Shown one piece after another: positions 12,216 through 23,462 of a stretch of 64,000 nt of DNA. This stretch comes from Tetraselmis striata (Eukaryota > Chlorophyta > Chlorodendrophyceae > Chlorodendrales > Chlorodendraceae): assembly GCA_006384855.1 (NCBI GenBank), contig VCJN01003129.1, forward strand, positions 52,580-116,579. The letters run 5' to 3'. The first letter of the stretch is position 1, and each line of letters starts with the position of its first letter. Below the pieces are notes generated by a model that was not told the origin of the DNA, did not search any database, and saw only the letters and a list, made by a program, of their open reading frames with translations. A program made the position numbers and the translations under genes.

Positions 12216-13382
12216 TCATGCCCGTATGGCGGGTCGCAGCACCGCGTCCGTTGCTTTCAAGGCTTGCCTCATCTCTCGCGCAGTGGACGCCTGGTTGTTG
12301 CGCACAGTTGGCTGCTGCTGTGCTCGCACCGTCACAGGGCCGACCAGCATGTGCTGCGCGCTGGCTTCATCGTCCAGGCTTCTACACCTGCGGCGCGGGG
12401 GCTCAGCATCCTCTCTTTCGAGCCTCTGCCGTTGCTTCCGTGCAGTTGCACTCTTCCGAAACTCCTCGCGCTCTGCCGCGACGGCGCGCAACTGTGCGTA
12501 GTCTGCCAGCGGGGTTGTCGCTGGGGTAGGGGACTTGGGTAGGGCGAGCCGCCCCTGCAGCTCCGCATGCCGCGATGCCATGCGGGCATTTGTAGCCTGC
12601 AGGGCAGCTTGCAGCTCGGCGCCGAGGTTGCTGCCTGCTGTAGCAGTCGATTGTTTGTCTGCATGACGTGGCTGCTGGCTCGGGCGTTCGGTGATCTGCT
12701 GAAGCTGCTGGGTCTTCGTGACAGCCTCATCATAATTCCGCACACCGAGTTTCTCCAACTGCGCCACAGCACTGCGCAATTCCTCGGAGACCTTGATCCC
12801 GGCACGTGCGAGACGCTCATTGTCCGCGGCGAGTCTACTGTTCTCTTGTTGGAGCTCGAGCCTGTCAGCCCGAGCTGCTTCAAGGAGCAGCATGAGCTCG
12901 TTTTCCTCGGGGGTTGCCGAACAAATTCGCGTGGGAAACACAAGCTTCGGCGAGGTACTGTGCGCCTGCCTCTTGACGGCCCTTTGATCCTGTGGGCTCG
13001 ACGGACGAGACACCATGCCGCGGAGCCTGCTAGCTGCAGCTTCGGCCTCCTGCTCTAGCGTGTATCGCTCGTTGTTGCTCAAGTGCTGAACGCGCTCTAG
13101 CTGCCGCTCAGCCGCGTCGGCGCGGCTCTCGGCGGCCTGTGCCCTGTACTGTTCCTTGATAAGCTGGTCCTTCAGCTCTGCTACCTGGGCCAGCGCCGAC
13201 ATGGCCTGCGCCTGCATCATGGCCACGAGTTTGTTTGATTCCGTCGCAGTCTGTTGCACGCGCAGACGTTGGTGGCAGGAGCTCCGACGAGGCTGTCCCG
13301 AGACGGCTCGTCGCGCACGTGCGCCTTCGCTTGGTTGTTCCGACCTCTGAGGCGGTGCTTCAGCAGACGAACGCTGTGTCAA
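12216..13382 (-). CDS. Coiled-coil protein of unknown function
   Basis: One uninterrupted frame of about 388 codons ends at a stop at 12216. Most of it is heptad-rich, high in Ala, Glu, Gln, Arg and Leu (for example QLERVQHLSNNERYTLEQEA and LLLEAARADRLELQQENSRL), predicting long coiled coils. Two Ser/Pro/basic breaks separate the coils (near residues 125-150 and 330-350). The frame opens at 13382 on a TTG, not an ATG, so the true start is probably in an upstream exon. A candidate signal-peptide exon lies at 13506-13706. No catalytic motif is seen. The frame is open over its whole length and codon use matches the neighbouring genes, which supports a real gene. Confidence 0.6.
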   Translation of the reverse strand: MTQRSSAEAPPQRSEQPSEGARARRAVSGQPRRSSCHQRLRVQQTATESNKLVAMMQAQAMSALAQVAELKDQLIKEQYRAQAAESRADAAERQLERVQHLSNNERYTLEQEAEAAASRLRGMVSRPSSPQDQRAVKRQAHSTSPKLVFPTRICSATPEENELMLLLEAARADRLELQQENSRLAADNERLARAGIKVSEELRSAVAQLEKLGVRNYDEAVTKTQQLQQITERPSQQPRHADKQSTATAGSNLGAELQAALQATNARMASRHAELQGRLALPKSPTPATTPLADYAQLRAVAAEREEFRKSATARKQRQRLEREDAEPPRRRCRSLDDEASAQHMLVGPVTVRAQQQPTVRNNQASTAREMRQALKATDAVLRPAIRA

Positions 13383-13505
13383 TGTCGCTGCTGGCCGGCG
13401 GGCGGTGGCTCCATCGAAGTCGGCCGTCCTTTTTGATCCGGGGATCGTGAGCCTGCCATCACAGCGCCAGTCGCTTGAAGCTGGTGCTTGTAGTGTTCTG
13501 GCTCC

Positions 13506-13706
13506 TCAGCATTGTGTCTTCTGAGAGGCTCGGTATGCGGCTGCGGTCGTGGCAATGCAACCCGACCCGGCGGATCGCTGCGGTGCCGGTGTAGATAAGT
13601 GCTCTTCATCGCTCCCTGCACGGGACACTGGCAGCACCAGCAAAAGAGTCAGGGAAGAAATAACAGCAGCCATTGTCCTCTGGGCAAGAGCAATCGGTCG
13701 CCGCAT
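13506..13706 (-). CDS. Possible first exon with a signal peptide
   Basis: A short minus-strand frame contains an internal Met followed by a hydrophobic run (AAVISSLTLLLVLPVSRAG) that looks like a signal peptide, then a Ser/Pro-rich stretch. It lies just upstream of the coiled-coil gene on the same strand and could be its first exon, but I could not fix the splice junction. It may also be chance. Confidence 0.3.
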   Translation of the reverse strand: MRRPIALAQRTMAAVISSLTLLLVLPVSRAGSDEEHLSTPAPQRSAGSGCIATTAAAYRASQKTQC

Positions 13707-14869
13707 GGGGGCCGACCGACTGGCCTCGCGTGCTGACGAGGGCCCGGCTGCCCTAAACAGCGCCCAATCAGACGGAGCAGTGAAGTCATGACTGCCCTAC
13801 CCGTATATAGCGAAGGGAATAAAAACAATGAAACAAGTGCCAGAAAGTATTGTACGCGAGTACCCGTATTGGGCCATAATGTGGGTACCAGCCAGGGGTA
13901 CAAAGGCAGTTTTAGGGTCGTACTACCTAAGGGTGGAGTTTTGCAGAGAGTTGCCCAGCGTCGCGACTTCTCTGCGCTCTCGCTCTCTGCTCAGCTCTTG
14001 CCGCTGCGCTCGGCAGTCACGGTCGAGAGTGGAAGCGCTGGTCGAAAGTAGAGCAGCGCTGGCAGCGCCTCACCTGACAGGTGATGGACCGCGTGGTCCT
14101 CTGCTCCAGGCAGGACCGCAGGAATAGCCGGGCGCGGCACAGACTTGCCTTCTGAAGCTGCCGGCACTGCAAAGGAGCGGCAGGGAGAAAAACACCGCGA
14201 CCCCTGTCGTCAGCGCTGGACAAATCCAACTAGCAGAAAACGACGCGAGGTGGAAAGACTCGGGAATGGGTGCAGGGGGCAAATAGCCAAGGGTACCAGT
14301 ACCTACGCTGCGCAGTCTACTCGCAAAGCAGCGTGCGCCGTGCTGATTAGTTGTGGGTTCCGCCGTAAATTGTCCCGTCCCGTCCCGTACCGTATTACGG
14401 CCAGTAGTGCGCGTTTCGTCCCGTCTGGTATGGTCTGTCTGCTCGTCTCAATTGTTCGATCGTACAGTCGATCGCTCAGTTCGATCGTTTCGCGTGGTCA
14501 GAGGCTAATAGCGTAGAGGCCTGACACAGCAGCCGGTCTTGGCAGATCTGCAAGTATCCACCTCGGCGGGAAGTGCTGACGCAGTGAGACCTGCTGCGGA
14601 CACCGCGATACCGCGGTTCCGGTGCGACTACCAAGGCTACCATCAGCAGTAGGTTGCTATGTGTAGGGACTCTCTAGTACCATCAGAAGCTGCGCGCGCT
14701 GGGTTCTGCTGGCGGGCGCGCGGATATCAGCAGTCCCGGACTGTCTGATTGCCGACTATCCGAGTACCGTATCTGTACAGGTATAAAGGACTTTAAATAA
14801 GGACCAATAGATTATTTATCCCCGCGTGCCTGTACGACCCGTAGTCGCTACCAGGCGCAATGATGTGCA
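13707..14869. other. No gene recognised
   Basis: Only short, featureless frames on both strands. TATATA at 13803-13808 (the sequence CCGTATATAGCG) is a possible minus-strand promoter element for the coiled-coil gene. Confidence 0.4.
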
Positions 14870-15213
14870 ATCATCCTTTTATATCTTATTTATGGTCGCT
14901 ATTGCAATAATCCTTTTATATCTTATTTATGGTCGCTATTAATATCATAATATCATAGTCCCCGTATAGTATATCATGAGCAAAAAACAGTCGGGCGTGC
15001 TGTGGCCGGCCGCGCGGCAAGCCGGCAGCCATCGTCATCATCGACGACAAGGTCGACGAATCGACGCTGGCGACCAGTCGCTTCGTCGAGGAGTCGCTAT
15101 AAATGACGAGTCGCTATATTTTAAATTGCAGGGCTTTCAGAAATCCTTGTTGATTATTTTCGATTTGCAGCCAAACGCGTGAATTATTTTCGATTTGCAG
15201 CCAAGCGCGTGAA
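14870..15213. repeat. Two short tandem duplications
   Basis: The phrase ATCCTTTTATATCTTATTTA followed by TGGTCGCTATT occurs twice in tandem at about 14872-14942. Further on, ATTATTTTCGATTTGCAGCC followed by AA(A/G)CGCGTGAA occurs twice at about 15152-15213. Both are direct repeats of about 30-37 bases with no coding role. Confidence 0.7.
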
Positions 15214-15282
15214 TGACCAGCACTGTAGAATAAGCATATATACTATATCTCCACAGGTCTGGTGCAACATTTGTCGAGACCC

Positions 15283-17268
15283 TTAGGCCTGGAAGATTTT
15301 ATCCGTTGTCTTTGGTGGCGATTTTGCTCGGGAAAAGGGGGGGGGGGGGCGGAAATCTTCCTTTTCCGGAAAAAAAAACTTATAGTCTAATAGTACTTTG
15401 AACAGTTCTCGTCGATGCCCCCGATGTCGTAGGCGACAGCGCCGGCGCAGCTGACTCGACACCGGCACAGTACAGTAGCGGCGGATGGGGAGACAAACCG
15501 CCGCAATGCATCCTCTATGCTCTGTTTATGGCGGGGTTTCAAGAACCAGTCAACTGTCCTAGTGCGACCCGTACAATATGTTTCGGGTTTCAAACGGGTT
15601 TTACCGGTACCTTTCGGGCTGCCTTATCGCCCGCGAGCCTTGCGCCGGGCCTGGCCGGGGAGCTACTTAGGACAGCCACCATCATCTCATCTGCCCATTC
15701 ATTGCCTTCCATATATCCGATATCCCTCCACCCTATCCCACCACCACCAGCACCCGCCGCCCACACCAGGCAGCACCACTATGTACCTCATGGCGTCACT
15801 GGCGGCGTGCGTCAGCATTTCCGTTGACGGCATGACTGCAGTAGTGCGTAACGTATGGATTAAGCTAGGCGCTCAGGAGTGGATGATGGGGCGACAAGAA
15901 CTCTACAGACCAGCTGAATGAGGCAATCGAGGCCCACGCCCCCAACTACCACCCCCTGTTTGCTGACACCGATATCAAGATGGTGTGCATGGCCGGCACC
16001 CGGCACGACCGTGGGCTTTCGCGAGACTGCACAGCGTTCCTGCTAGAGGCAGTCACAGACTCACACCCTGGCGTTCCTTGCTTTGAGACGAGAGCGGTTA
16101 CGATTAAGGTTGATTGCCAGCGCCCCGCTACCCGGTTACGATTAAGGTCTCGGCAAGCACCGCACAACCCGTTCCCGACGATGATGATGGCTAGCGCCGC
16201 GACGAGCCCTGAGAGTCATCTCCGCCTCCCTACTCGCAAAGTGCCTAGCGGCGCCCCGCTGTCTGCCAAAAACCAGCAATACAACTCTTTGATAGACTGG
16301 CAAGAGTTAGAGGGCGTCGGTTGGTCGACGGACATGGCTAAACCGGTCGGCTTCGACTTCGTTCGTCTTCGCCCTCCATCGCGCCTTGTTCCCTCTCAGC
16401 TCTCGTTCCAAGACTGGCGTTGTATCTGGGGTATGAGAGCATCTCTGCAAAGGGCCAGCCCCGCCGGACAAACGTTTCGCGCAGTTCTTTGGGAAGAAGA
16501 AACTCGGACATAAGGCAGACCGGCCGAACGTTCCGAAGCTCGTTGGAGTACCTCAATACCACACTGTTCGCAACGGTAATTGGGTCCAGAAGGGCAACTG
16601 GCTGGCCGAGCATCATCGCGTTGCTAAAGCCCTGGAGCTCTCGCTATTTCGGTATGAGGAGCGGCTCGGCAAGCAGCGCGACTATGACCGTAAGTCAAAA
16701 CTGATGGAGGAGCCGGTACGGTCGGCCAAGACGGCGTCGCATGTGGAGACCATCGAGGCGCTGAAAGCGCTGGCCATCAACCGCGATTTCCCAACCGACA
16801 TGCGCTCGCTTAGCCACCGGCTGCTGGACACCCCGTCTATGCTGTCTCATACTGTCGGGCGGGTCTGGGGTTGACAATGTAAACAACATTGTCATTTATT
16901 ACATTCATTTATGTGCCATAATATTCATCTATATGCCGTGGTCTTCTATGCATCCTCTTGCATCTGTATTAACGGCCTATTTGCTGCCCCAGCCTTGTCT
17001 ACAGTACTGCACAAAGTACTGTCACAGTCCCCCCTTTTTCACCTGAAGGTGGGGGTGCCCAATACCAATAGAAGTTCATCTATAACATGTTTTTAGTTGC
17101 CCTGGCTGTTCCTGCATGCTTACACGGCACAAACACGATGTTTCCTTGTTATTTGTTTCATGGCAGTACTTTAGCAGTACTGCAGAGGAAGGAAGTATTT
17201 CCAAAGGGGGGGCCCCAAAAAAGGGTGGGGGGGCACCAAAGACAACGGATAAAATCTTCCAGGCCTTA
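15283..17268. mobile_element. About 2-kb unit flanked by inverted repeats
   Basis: The 35 bases at 15283-15317 and the reverse complement of 17234-17268 agree at 34 of 35 positions (core GGAAGATTTTATCCGTTGTC). Inside each arm is a G- or C-run followed by a weaker GGAAAT..CTTCC match, so the arms may be about 90 bases with decay. I could not define a target-site duplication. The unit encloses an unknown frame (15918-16874). It may be a small DNA transposon. Confidence 0.45.
15918..16874 (+). pseudogene. Unknown protein-like frames inside the inverted-repeat unit
   Basis: Two stretches look protein-coding. At about 15918-16165 the frame reads through LNEAIEAHAPNYHPLFADTD and DRGLSRDCTAFLLEAV. 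At about 16453-16874 another frame reads RFAQFFGKKKLGHKADRPN, later LFRYEERLGKQRDYDRKSK, and ends at TGA 16872-16874. The middle does not stay in one frame, so the gene is either spliced or decayed. I recognise no domain. A hairpin with an 8-base stem (16873-16880 and 16886-16893) overlaps the stop codon. The second part is basic and probably binds nucleic acid, which is inference only. Confidence 0.35.
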
Positions 17269-17463
17269 CATCGCACGGTTTGTATGGCACCTCCATCATT
17301 ACTCGATAAGTCTCAATTTTTTTAGTTCAGCACTACTATCTTTATGTACTGCGACGATACATTTTTATGATGTAATCCTTTTGATGTATCACGTAGCGAC
17401 CTATGATGAATATGTAGGGTTTTCGCAGCTAGACAGCGTACCCTAGGGTAAATTTTGCCCAGG

Positions 17464-17509
17464 GTAGATTTTGCATCAAAATGTACGGGGTCGGCTGGGA
17501 CCGAAAGAT
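17464..17509 (+). repeat. 46-bp direct repeat, left copy (right copy 22194-22239)
   Basis: GTAGATTTTGCATCAAAATG and the following 26 bases are identical at 17464-17509 and 22194-22239. Both copies are preceded by a related TTTTCGCA.CTAGACA.CGTA phrase. The left copy has about 23 extra bases between the two parts. Together they bracket the non-LTR element and the left terminal repeat of the DIRS-like element. Confidence 0.85.
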
Positions 17510-20500
17510 AGATCCACGACTGGTACGGGGCCGCCAGACCGGATGGTGTCCGGAAATGGATGTGGATGGTGTCCCGAGCCCCCGCCGGTATTGTAAATTA
17601 TATGCCACGAGCGATCACGTGGCTCATCAGGACAGTACATTCCGCTATGCTGCTCCCGGCCTCTCATCACGGCCAAGACGCTGGAAAAGCCTGACTAATT
17701 GCTGCAGCACTTGGGCTTATCGGACACGCTACACCCCTTGCCGACCGACCGGCCGCCGCGCCTTGCGCCTGCCCGTCACCCGCCTGGCGTCTCGCGGACC
17801 GACCCCCCCCCCCCCCCCCCCAACCCTTTTTGGCTGGGCGTCCTTGGAGACCTCTTCCCGCTGCGGCGTTTCTTCTTCTTGGAGCTTCGCGCCCGCGACC
17901 GACCTGCGACCGACCGCGCCCGCCCCTGGTTTTCTGCGCGCGCCCGTTTTCTCCTGCGGCTCGCTGTTCGTGACGCAGATCGGCATTTGATGTCGGCGTG
18001 CCAGCGCTGCGACCTGTGGTTCCACGCTTCCGGCCTTGGTCGGCACCTGCGTTCTTGTGCGGCGGGCGCGGCCCAGCCGGCTTCCGTCCTTCTCCCTCGC
18101 TCCGGGGGTGGGCTACATGCTGCGCCGGGTTTGGGCGATATGCCCCCGGCTGCTCGCTGGTGTTTTGATCGTGGTGCCCGCGGCGGCGCCTCGCAACTTG
18201 ATTTCTTTGAGTCGACCCTCCTGTCCTTCCGGTCTGCTACTTGCGCTAATGGATGCCCTAAGTCCGTGGTTGCCCTGGTTAAACCCCACCATGACGCCGC
18301 CCTTACCTACGCTCTCTCGTTCAAGGGCCGCGCGAGCCAATCTGAGGCTGCCCATGCTGCGTGGAGTGCCTACCTCTTGTTCTTCAGGTTGATATTGCGG
18401 CCGATGGTTGACACCCCGCCAGGGTCTTTACCCCCCGACCCGGTGGCGGACTACCGTGACAACCGTCTGTCGCATTGGGAGCGTGGTGACCTAGGCACGT
18501 TGTTCGCCCTCGCGCGTTCGCATGCATCTGTTCGGGCTACTCCTCATGATTACGTGGCTCCGGCGTCGGCCATTTGTGGGGACCCACCGCCGGTTACCAA
18601 ACGCCAAGCTGCTCGGGCCTCGGCTTTGGCCGCGGTGGGCGAGTACAGCCGCGCAGCTGCCGCCCTTCACTCAGTCCCGCTCGCGCCCACTGGTCCGCGG
18701 CTTCACGAAGAGCTCCTCCGCTTGCATCCCCAGACCCCGGACCCTGTTCCTTGCGCGCTCCCGGATCCGTTCTCGTTGGACCGCCGCACTTTCCCTAAGG
18801 CTTTGGTGGACGTTTGCGAGGTGTTGTCCAGCAGCCCCAATGGTTCTGCCCCATTCCTCGATGGCATCCGCTTTGAGGCTCTCCGTGCCCTCTGCTCGCG
18901 CTCCCACCTCCGTGGCATAGCCGAGGCCATCGCGAATGCGGAGGTCCCTGCCGGCGTCGCCCATTTCCTTTCCTCCGCTACCTTGGTTCCCCTAGATAAG
19001 CTCACGCCGGCGGAGCGCAATGCGTTGGAACTAAGTGCCGGAGACATGAAGGGGTCCGTTCGGCCCATTGGCATCGGCAGCGTGCTTGTCCGGTTCGCTA
19101 TGCGCGTCCTCTTGCGCGCTCATGGCGAGCCCATCGCCCAATGGCTTGCCGCCCGCGGCCAGTTCGGTTTTGGCGTTAAGGGTGGCGTGGAACTAGTTCA
19201 ATTGCTTGTGCGATCTCGCCTAGACTCGGATCCATCCCTCGTCTTGGTGCAGCTTGACGACGAAAACGCGTTCAATTCCTTCTACCGCTCCGAAATGTTC
19301 CGCACACTGCTCGAGGACCCTGTTTGGCAGCCTCTATTGCGTTCGGCGATCATGCTTTATGGTCAAGAGTCCAATCTGTACGTTTTCGACGGCTCCCAAC
19401 CCGGTCCTTCTCTCCGGATTCCAAGCCGTCGAGGGGCCCGCTAGGGTTGCGTCCTCGGCCTCATCATGTTCGCCGCCGTCGCTGCCCGAGTGTATGCTCG
19501 CATCGGCGCGGCTGCCCCCAGTCATTAGTGTTGGCGGCTTTCTCAGACGACGTCAACCTTGTCGGCACTGGCGATGGACTTGCGCTTGCTACATGGGTGG
19601 CCCCGTCCGCTTTTGCCGCCGTTGGGCTAAGCGTCACCATTCGCAAACGACAGGCGTATTGTCAGCTTGGCTCTTCGTCCCCGTTCGGCGCCCTTCCTTT
19701 TGGGCATTTGTTGCATGGTGTTGTTGTCTCCTCGTCCGGAATCAAGGTGCTTGGTGCCCCTGTGGGCTCGGCCATTTTCGCCCGGGAACTGCTGGACAAA
19801 ACGGTCGAAAGATTTCGCCAATTCGGCTCCCGGCTTATCGGTTTGGCAGACCACTTCCACTCCCACACTGCTACTCGTTTGCTGCAAGTTTGCGGCCGTC
19901 GTTTTGGCCACCATCTCCGCGCCACGCCTCGGGGCTTGGGTCGATCCGAGGGGTATGGCGACACTATTACGTCTTTCCTCGAAGATGCCGACGCCGCCGC
20001 ATTTTCAACGCTTGCCGGCATATGGGGTGTTAGCTCCGACCTCTTGGATACGCCCTCCATGCGCATGTAGCTGTCCCTCCCGGTCCAATTTGGGGGCCTC
20101 GGCATCGGCGATAATGTGGCTATAGCAGATGCCTCCCACATCGGCGCTGCCACCCTCGTGGTTGGCCAAGCTGTGACTTTCCTCCGTGCTCAACACGCCA
20201 CCCTAAGCGACGCCGGGGCGTTCTTTTCCGACCCGTCCGGCGTATCCAGCCCTCATAGCCTCTACCTTGCTGGGGGGTCCTCGATCCACCAGGCTTTGGC
20301 CACCCCAACGTTGGAGCTCGATGCCGGCGCCAACGCGTCGGCGCCGATGTGGGCAGTCGAGCTTCGCGCCGCTCATACCCGTGTCGTTGACGAGTGTGGA
20401 GACGCGGTGCTCGAAGATCTAGCGGGGCCGTTGGCCTCTGCCCTAAAGTTGCTCCCCTCCAAGCGCTCCCACGTTGCCCGTGCCGGCTGCTCGGCCGCCG

Positions 20501-21900
20501 GGGCTGAGCCGGCGTCTGCAATGCGCTCGGCGGCCGACCTCCAAGCTATCCCGCATTACTCGGACTTCCCCTTGCACTCCATGCGGAAAGTACAGGAAAC
20601 CCTGAGCCACCGCATTCACACGGTCCGTTTCGCAAAGCTTGTTGCGCGTATGCCTACAAGCGGCCCTGACAGCAACCGCTTCCGAGGCCGCCTCTTACGC
20701 GCTGCGACGGCGTTCCTGGTGACTGATCCTCCAAGTGAGGGTCGCCTTGGTGAAGTCCGTGAGCGTTCCCCTGAGTACTACGATTCCATGTTTCGTGTTG
20801 CCGCTTGCCCCCCATTTGGCCTTCCGGCGGCTCCTATCCTCTCCCTTGGCGAGCCATGCTCTTGTATGTGCTTCTTGCTCCTTCTCGGTACAAGGTATGC
20901 TTGCCCGTTTTGAGGACGCTGGGGTGGAGTTCACTCCTTCAACTTGGGCGGTCGCATACGCTGATCACGCGGCACGTTGCTCTGGGGACGACTCCAATCA
21001 CGCCGCACACGAGTGGGCGGCACATGGCCTTTCCGACATTTGCCACGACGTGACGTCCGCGCTGGGCGTGAGTGTCCAGATCCTCACGGACCCGTCGGTG
21101 CTTGTTTCTCTCCCGAAGGGCAGCGACGGGCGGCTTGCCGATGTTGGGCTTTTTGGGTATGGCGGCATCCGCGGAAACACGGTTGCTGTCGATACCACCA
21201 TTGCCCCTATCCTCGGCGTGTCAACCTCGGATCCAACGACTGCTTTGCGGGCTGCAGAGCGCCGCAAAATCCAGAAGTATGACGAGGGTGTCCGAAACGC
21301 TGCCGGCATGCTTCGCTTTGTTCCTTTCGCCGTTTCCGAGTTTGGCTCGCTGGCCCCGCACGCCGAGGCTTTCTTGGTGGAGCTCGCGAAAGCTAGCGAA
21401 GCACGCACTGGCCAAAAAATCGGCCAGCTCTTGTCTGCGTGGCGCCGCCGTTTCTCCTTGCTCATCAACATGGCAGACAACGTTCTTGGCGGGGTCGCGG
21501 CCGCGCGTGCGGCACGTGATGGTGCTCCTGCGCCTGCGTCGCGTCGCTCGTCGGCATGTGTTGCTATGACCCGGGTCATTGGCTGCAAGCGTCCTCGCCG
21601 CGCCTGATAGCCTACCCCGGGGCGGGGGTTCCTTTAGTTCATGGCAGCTAAGTGACTTCGTGGTTCCCTTGGCTCCTTCTTGGTTCTTGGCTCCCTGTCC
21701 TCCTGCTCGACCTTGGTTTCAAGCTTATGTCTCTGTTTTGCTGGCAACCTTTCATAGTTGCTGCTAGTTCTGTTGTAGTGCGCTTTTGTGAAAGCCCTGA
21801 TGTAATTTAAACTACACCCCTTGGGATCGTTGGGATGGCGTATATCAATACTGTTATTCACTCCCCACCTCGGGCGCTTTCAGAACTAACCAGACTATCC
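17510..21900 (+). mobile_element. Non-LTR retrotransposon with restriction-like endonuclease (copy 1)
   Basis: The unit has a 5' leader with a poly(C) run (17805-17820), a broken ORF (17990-21607) and a 3' untranslated part to about 21840-21900. Part of the C-terminal ORF and the 3' tail recur as a second, minus-strand copy at 43150-43520 plus 51825-52530, which confirms it is a repeat family. The 3' regions of both copies share CCTTTCAT and a terminal TGATGTA phrase. The exact 5' end is not defined. Confidence 0.75.
17990..21607 (+). pseudogene. Reverse transcriptase / restriction-like endonuclease polyprotein, broken
   Basis: The protein would copy the element RNA into DNA at a nicked target. 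An ATG at 17990 starts a CxxC...HxxxC finger (residues 4-23). The RT core follows: VQLDDENAFNSFYR (motif A, near 19250), then RGAR-stop-GCVLGL (motif B, the TAG at 19442-19444 standing where Gln is usual), then FSDDVNL (motif C, near 19545) in another frame. A second TAG is at 20068-20070 and a further frame change falls between about 20810 and 20900. The last frame, to 21607, has a Cys/His cluster (RCSGDDSNHAAHEWAAHGL) followed by RLADVGLFGYGG...VAVDTTI, which fits the restriction-like endonuclease of R2/CRE-type elements. At least two stops and two frameshifts make it inactive. Confidence 0.75.
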
Positions 21901-21979
21901 CTAATCTAAATCGAGCAGCATCCGGAAACGTACCACACAAGCGAATAATTGTCTCCGGATGGGCGGGAGGGAGACATTC

Positions 21980-22179
21980 TAGTCGGGTGCCTTCCAACAA
22001 CTGAAGGCGCTCCCGATCCGCGGCCGCCCGTTATACTCGGATAAAGGGCGCCGCCGGACTGGCGCCGGCCGGTCCAGGCGGACCGGCGGGCCGGCAGGGT
22101 CGTCACATAACCCTGACGGCGCTGCGAAAACCAGGGTTTCCTACGTCGTTCCTCCCAATCAAGGAAACCCTACAGTTTT
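21980..22179 (-). repeat. 3' terminal direct repeat of the DIRS-like element
   Basis: Matches 27234-27432 over about 200 bases with a few substitutions and small indels. It includes GGCGCTCCCGATCCGCGGCC and GCGAAAACCAGGGTTTCCTA. Both copies begin after TAG. Confidence 0.85.
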
Positions 22180-22480
22180 CGCATCTAGACACCGTAGATT
22201 TTGCATCAAAATGTACGGGGTCGGCTGGGACCGAAAGATCCAACAGATGAAAGAACAGTGGCCGGTCTGGCGGGGCCCGTACACGGACATATGTGAGTCA
22301 AATCATAAAGGGAATTATATACATTCATGTACAGACATAGGCATGGGACATCACAAGCACGGCATAAAATTGCCACCAGGTCGGGACCTAAGTTGCGTTC
22401 TGGGAGGAATCTGAGTTGGTGTCGGGTGATGAACCGTCACCGTCACTATCGTCCAGCTCCATTGTCTTCTTCGGCAAGTG

Positions 22481-23462
22481 TCAGGAACTCAGGATCGCAC
22501 GCGACACGGGCTCCTCATTCATCCCCATATAGCGGAGCTGAGTAGAGGTTGACTTCCAACCACCGTGTTGGCCCCATGTTGCAAACGGGATGTCCGCGTT
22601 AGCGGCGGCGGAAGCGCCGCCACTCCGGCTGGACTGGGTGCCGAACCGGGTCAGGAAAGCGGCCTCGGTCATCGCATGGGTGAGCAACGGGCTCAACCAC
22701 CGCGCGAGGTAGCGTATGAACGTGGGGTACTCAATAGGGGAGGAGGAGGGGACTATCCCTATCTAGCTCTCCCTTGTGCCGTAGGACTGTGCCGCTGAAC
22801 CCCGGGAACACTGTCAGGGTGGGTGTAGCCCAACGGATCATGACGGGCTGATACCGGCGCAGGAGTCCATAGACGCACACCACGGCGCCGGGCATCTTAG
22901 CGACACGCACCTTGCCACATAGGCGGTGCTGGTCGTTCTTGCGCTTCACGAAGCGGCATTCGAGGTAAGTCGAGAAGAAGGAGACGTCCTCCCACCGAAG
23001 GACCCGGAGGTCGCTGTAGCGGCAAAAGCCGGCAAAACTAACGGCTGCGGCGACTGCTACTATCCAGGAACAAATACCTGAGTCGTCCCGGCAGCGAAGC
23101 CGGACGAGCTTCGCGATGTCATGCCATGCGAAGGGTTCCTTGGCGTTCTTCGCGGCGAGCCCGAGGGTGTGCTTGGCTGCCGCCCGGACCGAGGCGCAAC
23201 ACGGTGATAAGGTAGGACTGGGATGCATATTCAGCCGGTGCATCTGCGATACCGCCGCAGATGCGGACCTGATCACGGAATAACTGTTGGTAGACGGGGC
23301 GTCCAACCAAGCTTGTAAAAACATAGCCACCACAATCGGAGCCGCTGGCATAGGGTACATGGGGCGTGTCCGAGCTTCGCAAAATATCACAAATCGATTC
23401 CATATGTAGGCATAGCCACGATTAGAGCCAGCTGCCCACTGCCGTGGAGCCGACGTGATCAA
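22481..23462 (-). pseudogene. Tyrosine recombinase of the DIRS-like element, frameshifted
   Basis: These enzymes integrate circular cDNA by site-specific recombination. The N-terminal 243 codons (22731-23462) include the SAM-like core and the first catalytic Arg region (FAGFCRYSDLRVLRWEDV). A frame change near 22735-22745 separates this from the C-terminal part (22481-22696), which keeps SRSGGASAAANADIPF, HGGWKS and the catalytic Tyr context LRYM. The usual HxxR motif reads QSSR here, so the His is replaced by Gln. The frameshift and this substitution suggest loss of activity. Confidence 0.75.

Noticed and set aside
17519..17541. Short inverted match between CCGCCAGACCGG (17529-17540) and CCGGTCTGGCGG (22261-22272) as transposon ends
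   Set aside because: Only about 12-20 bases with mismatches, and inside a larger direct-repeat relationship; not enough to define an element.
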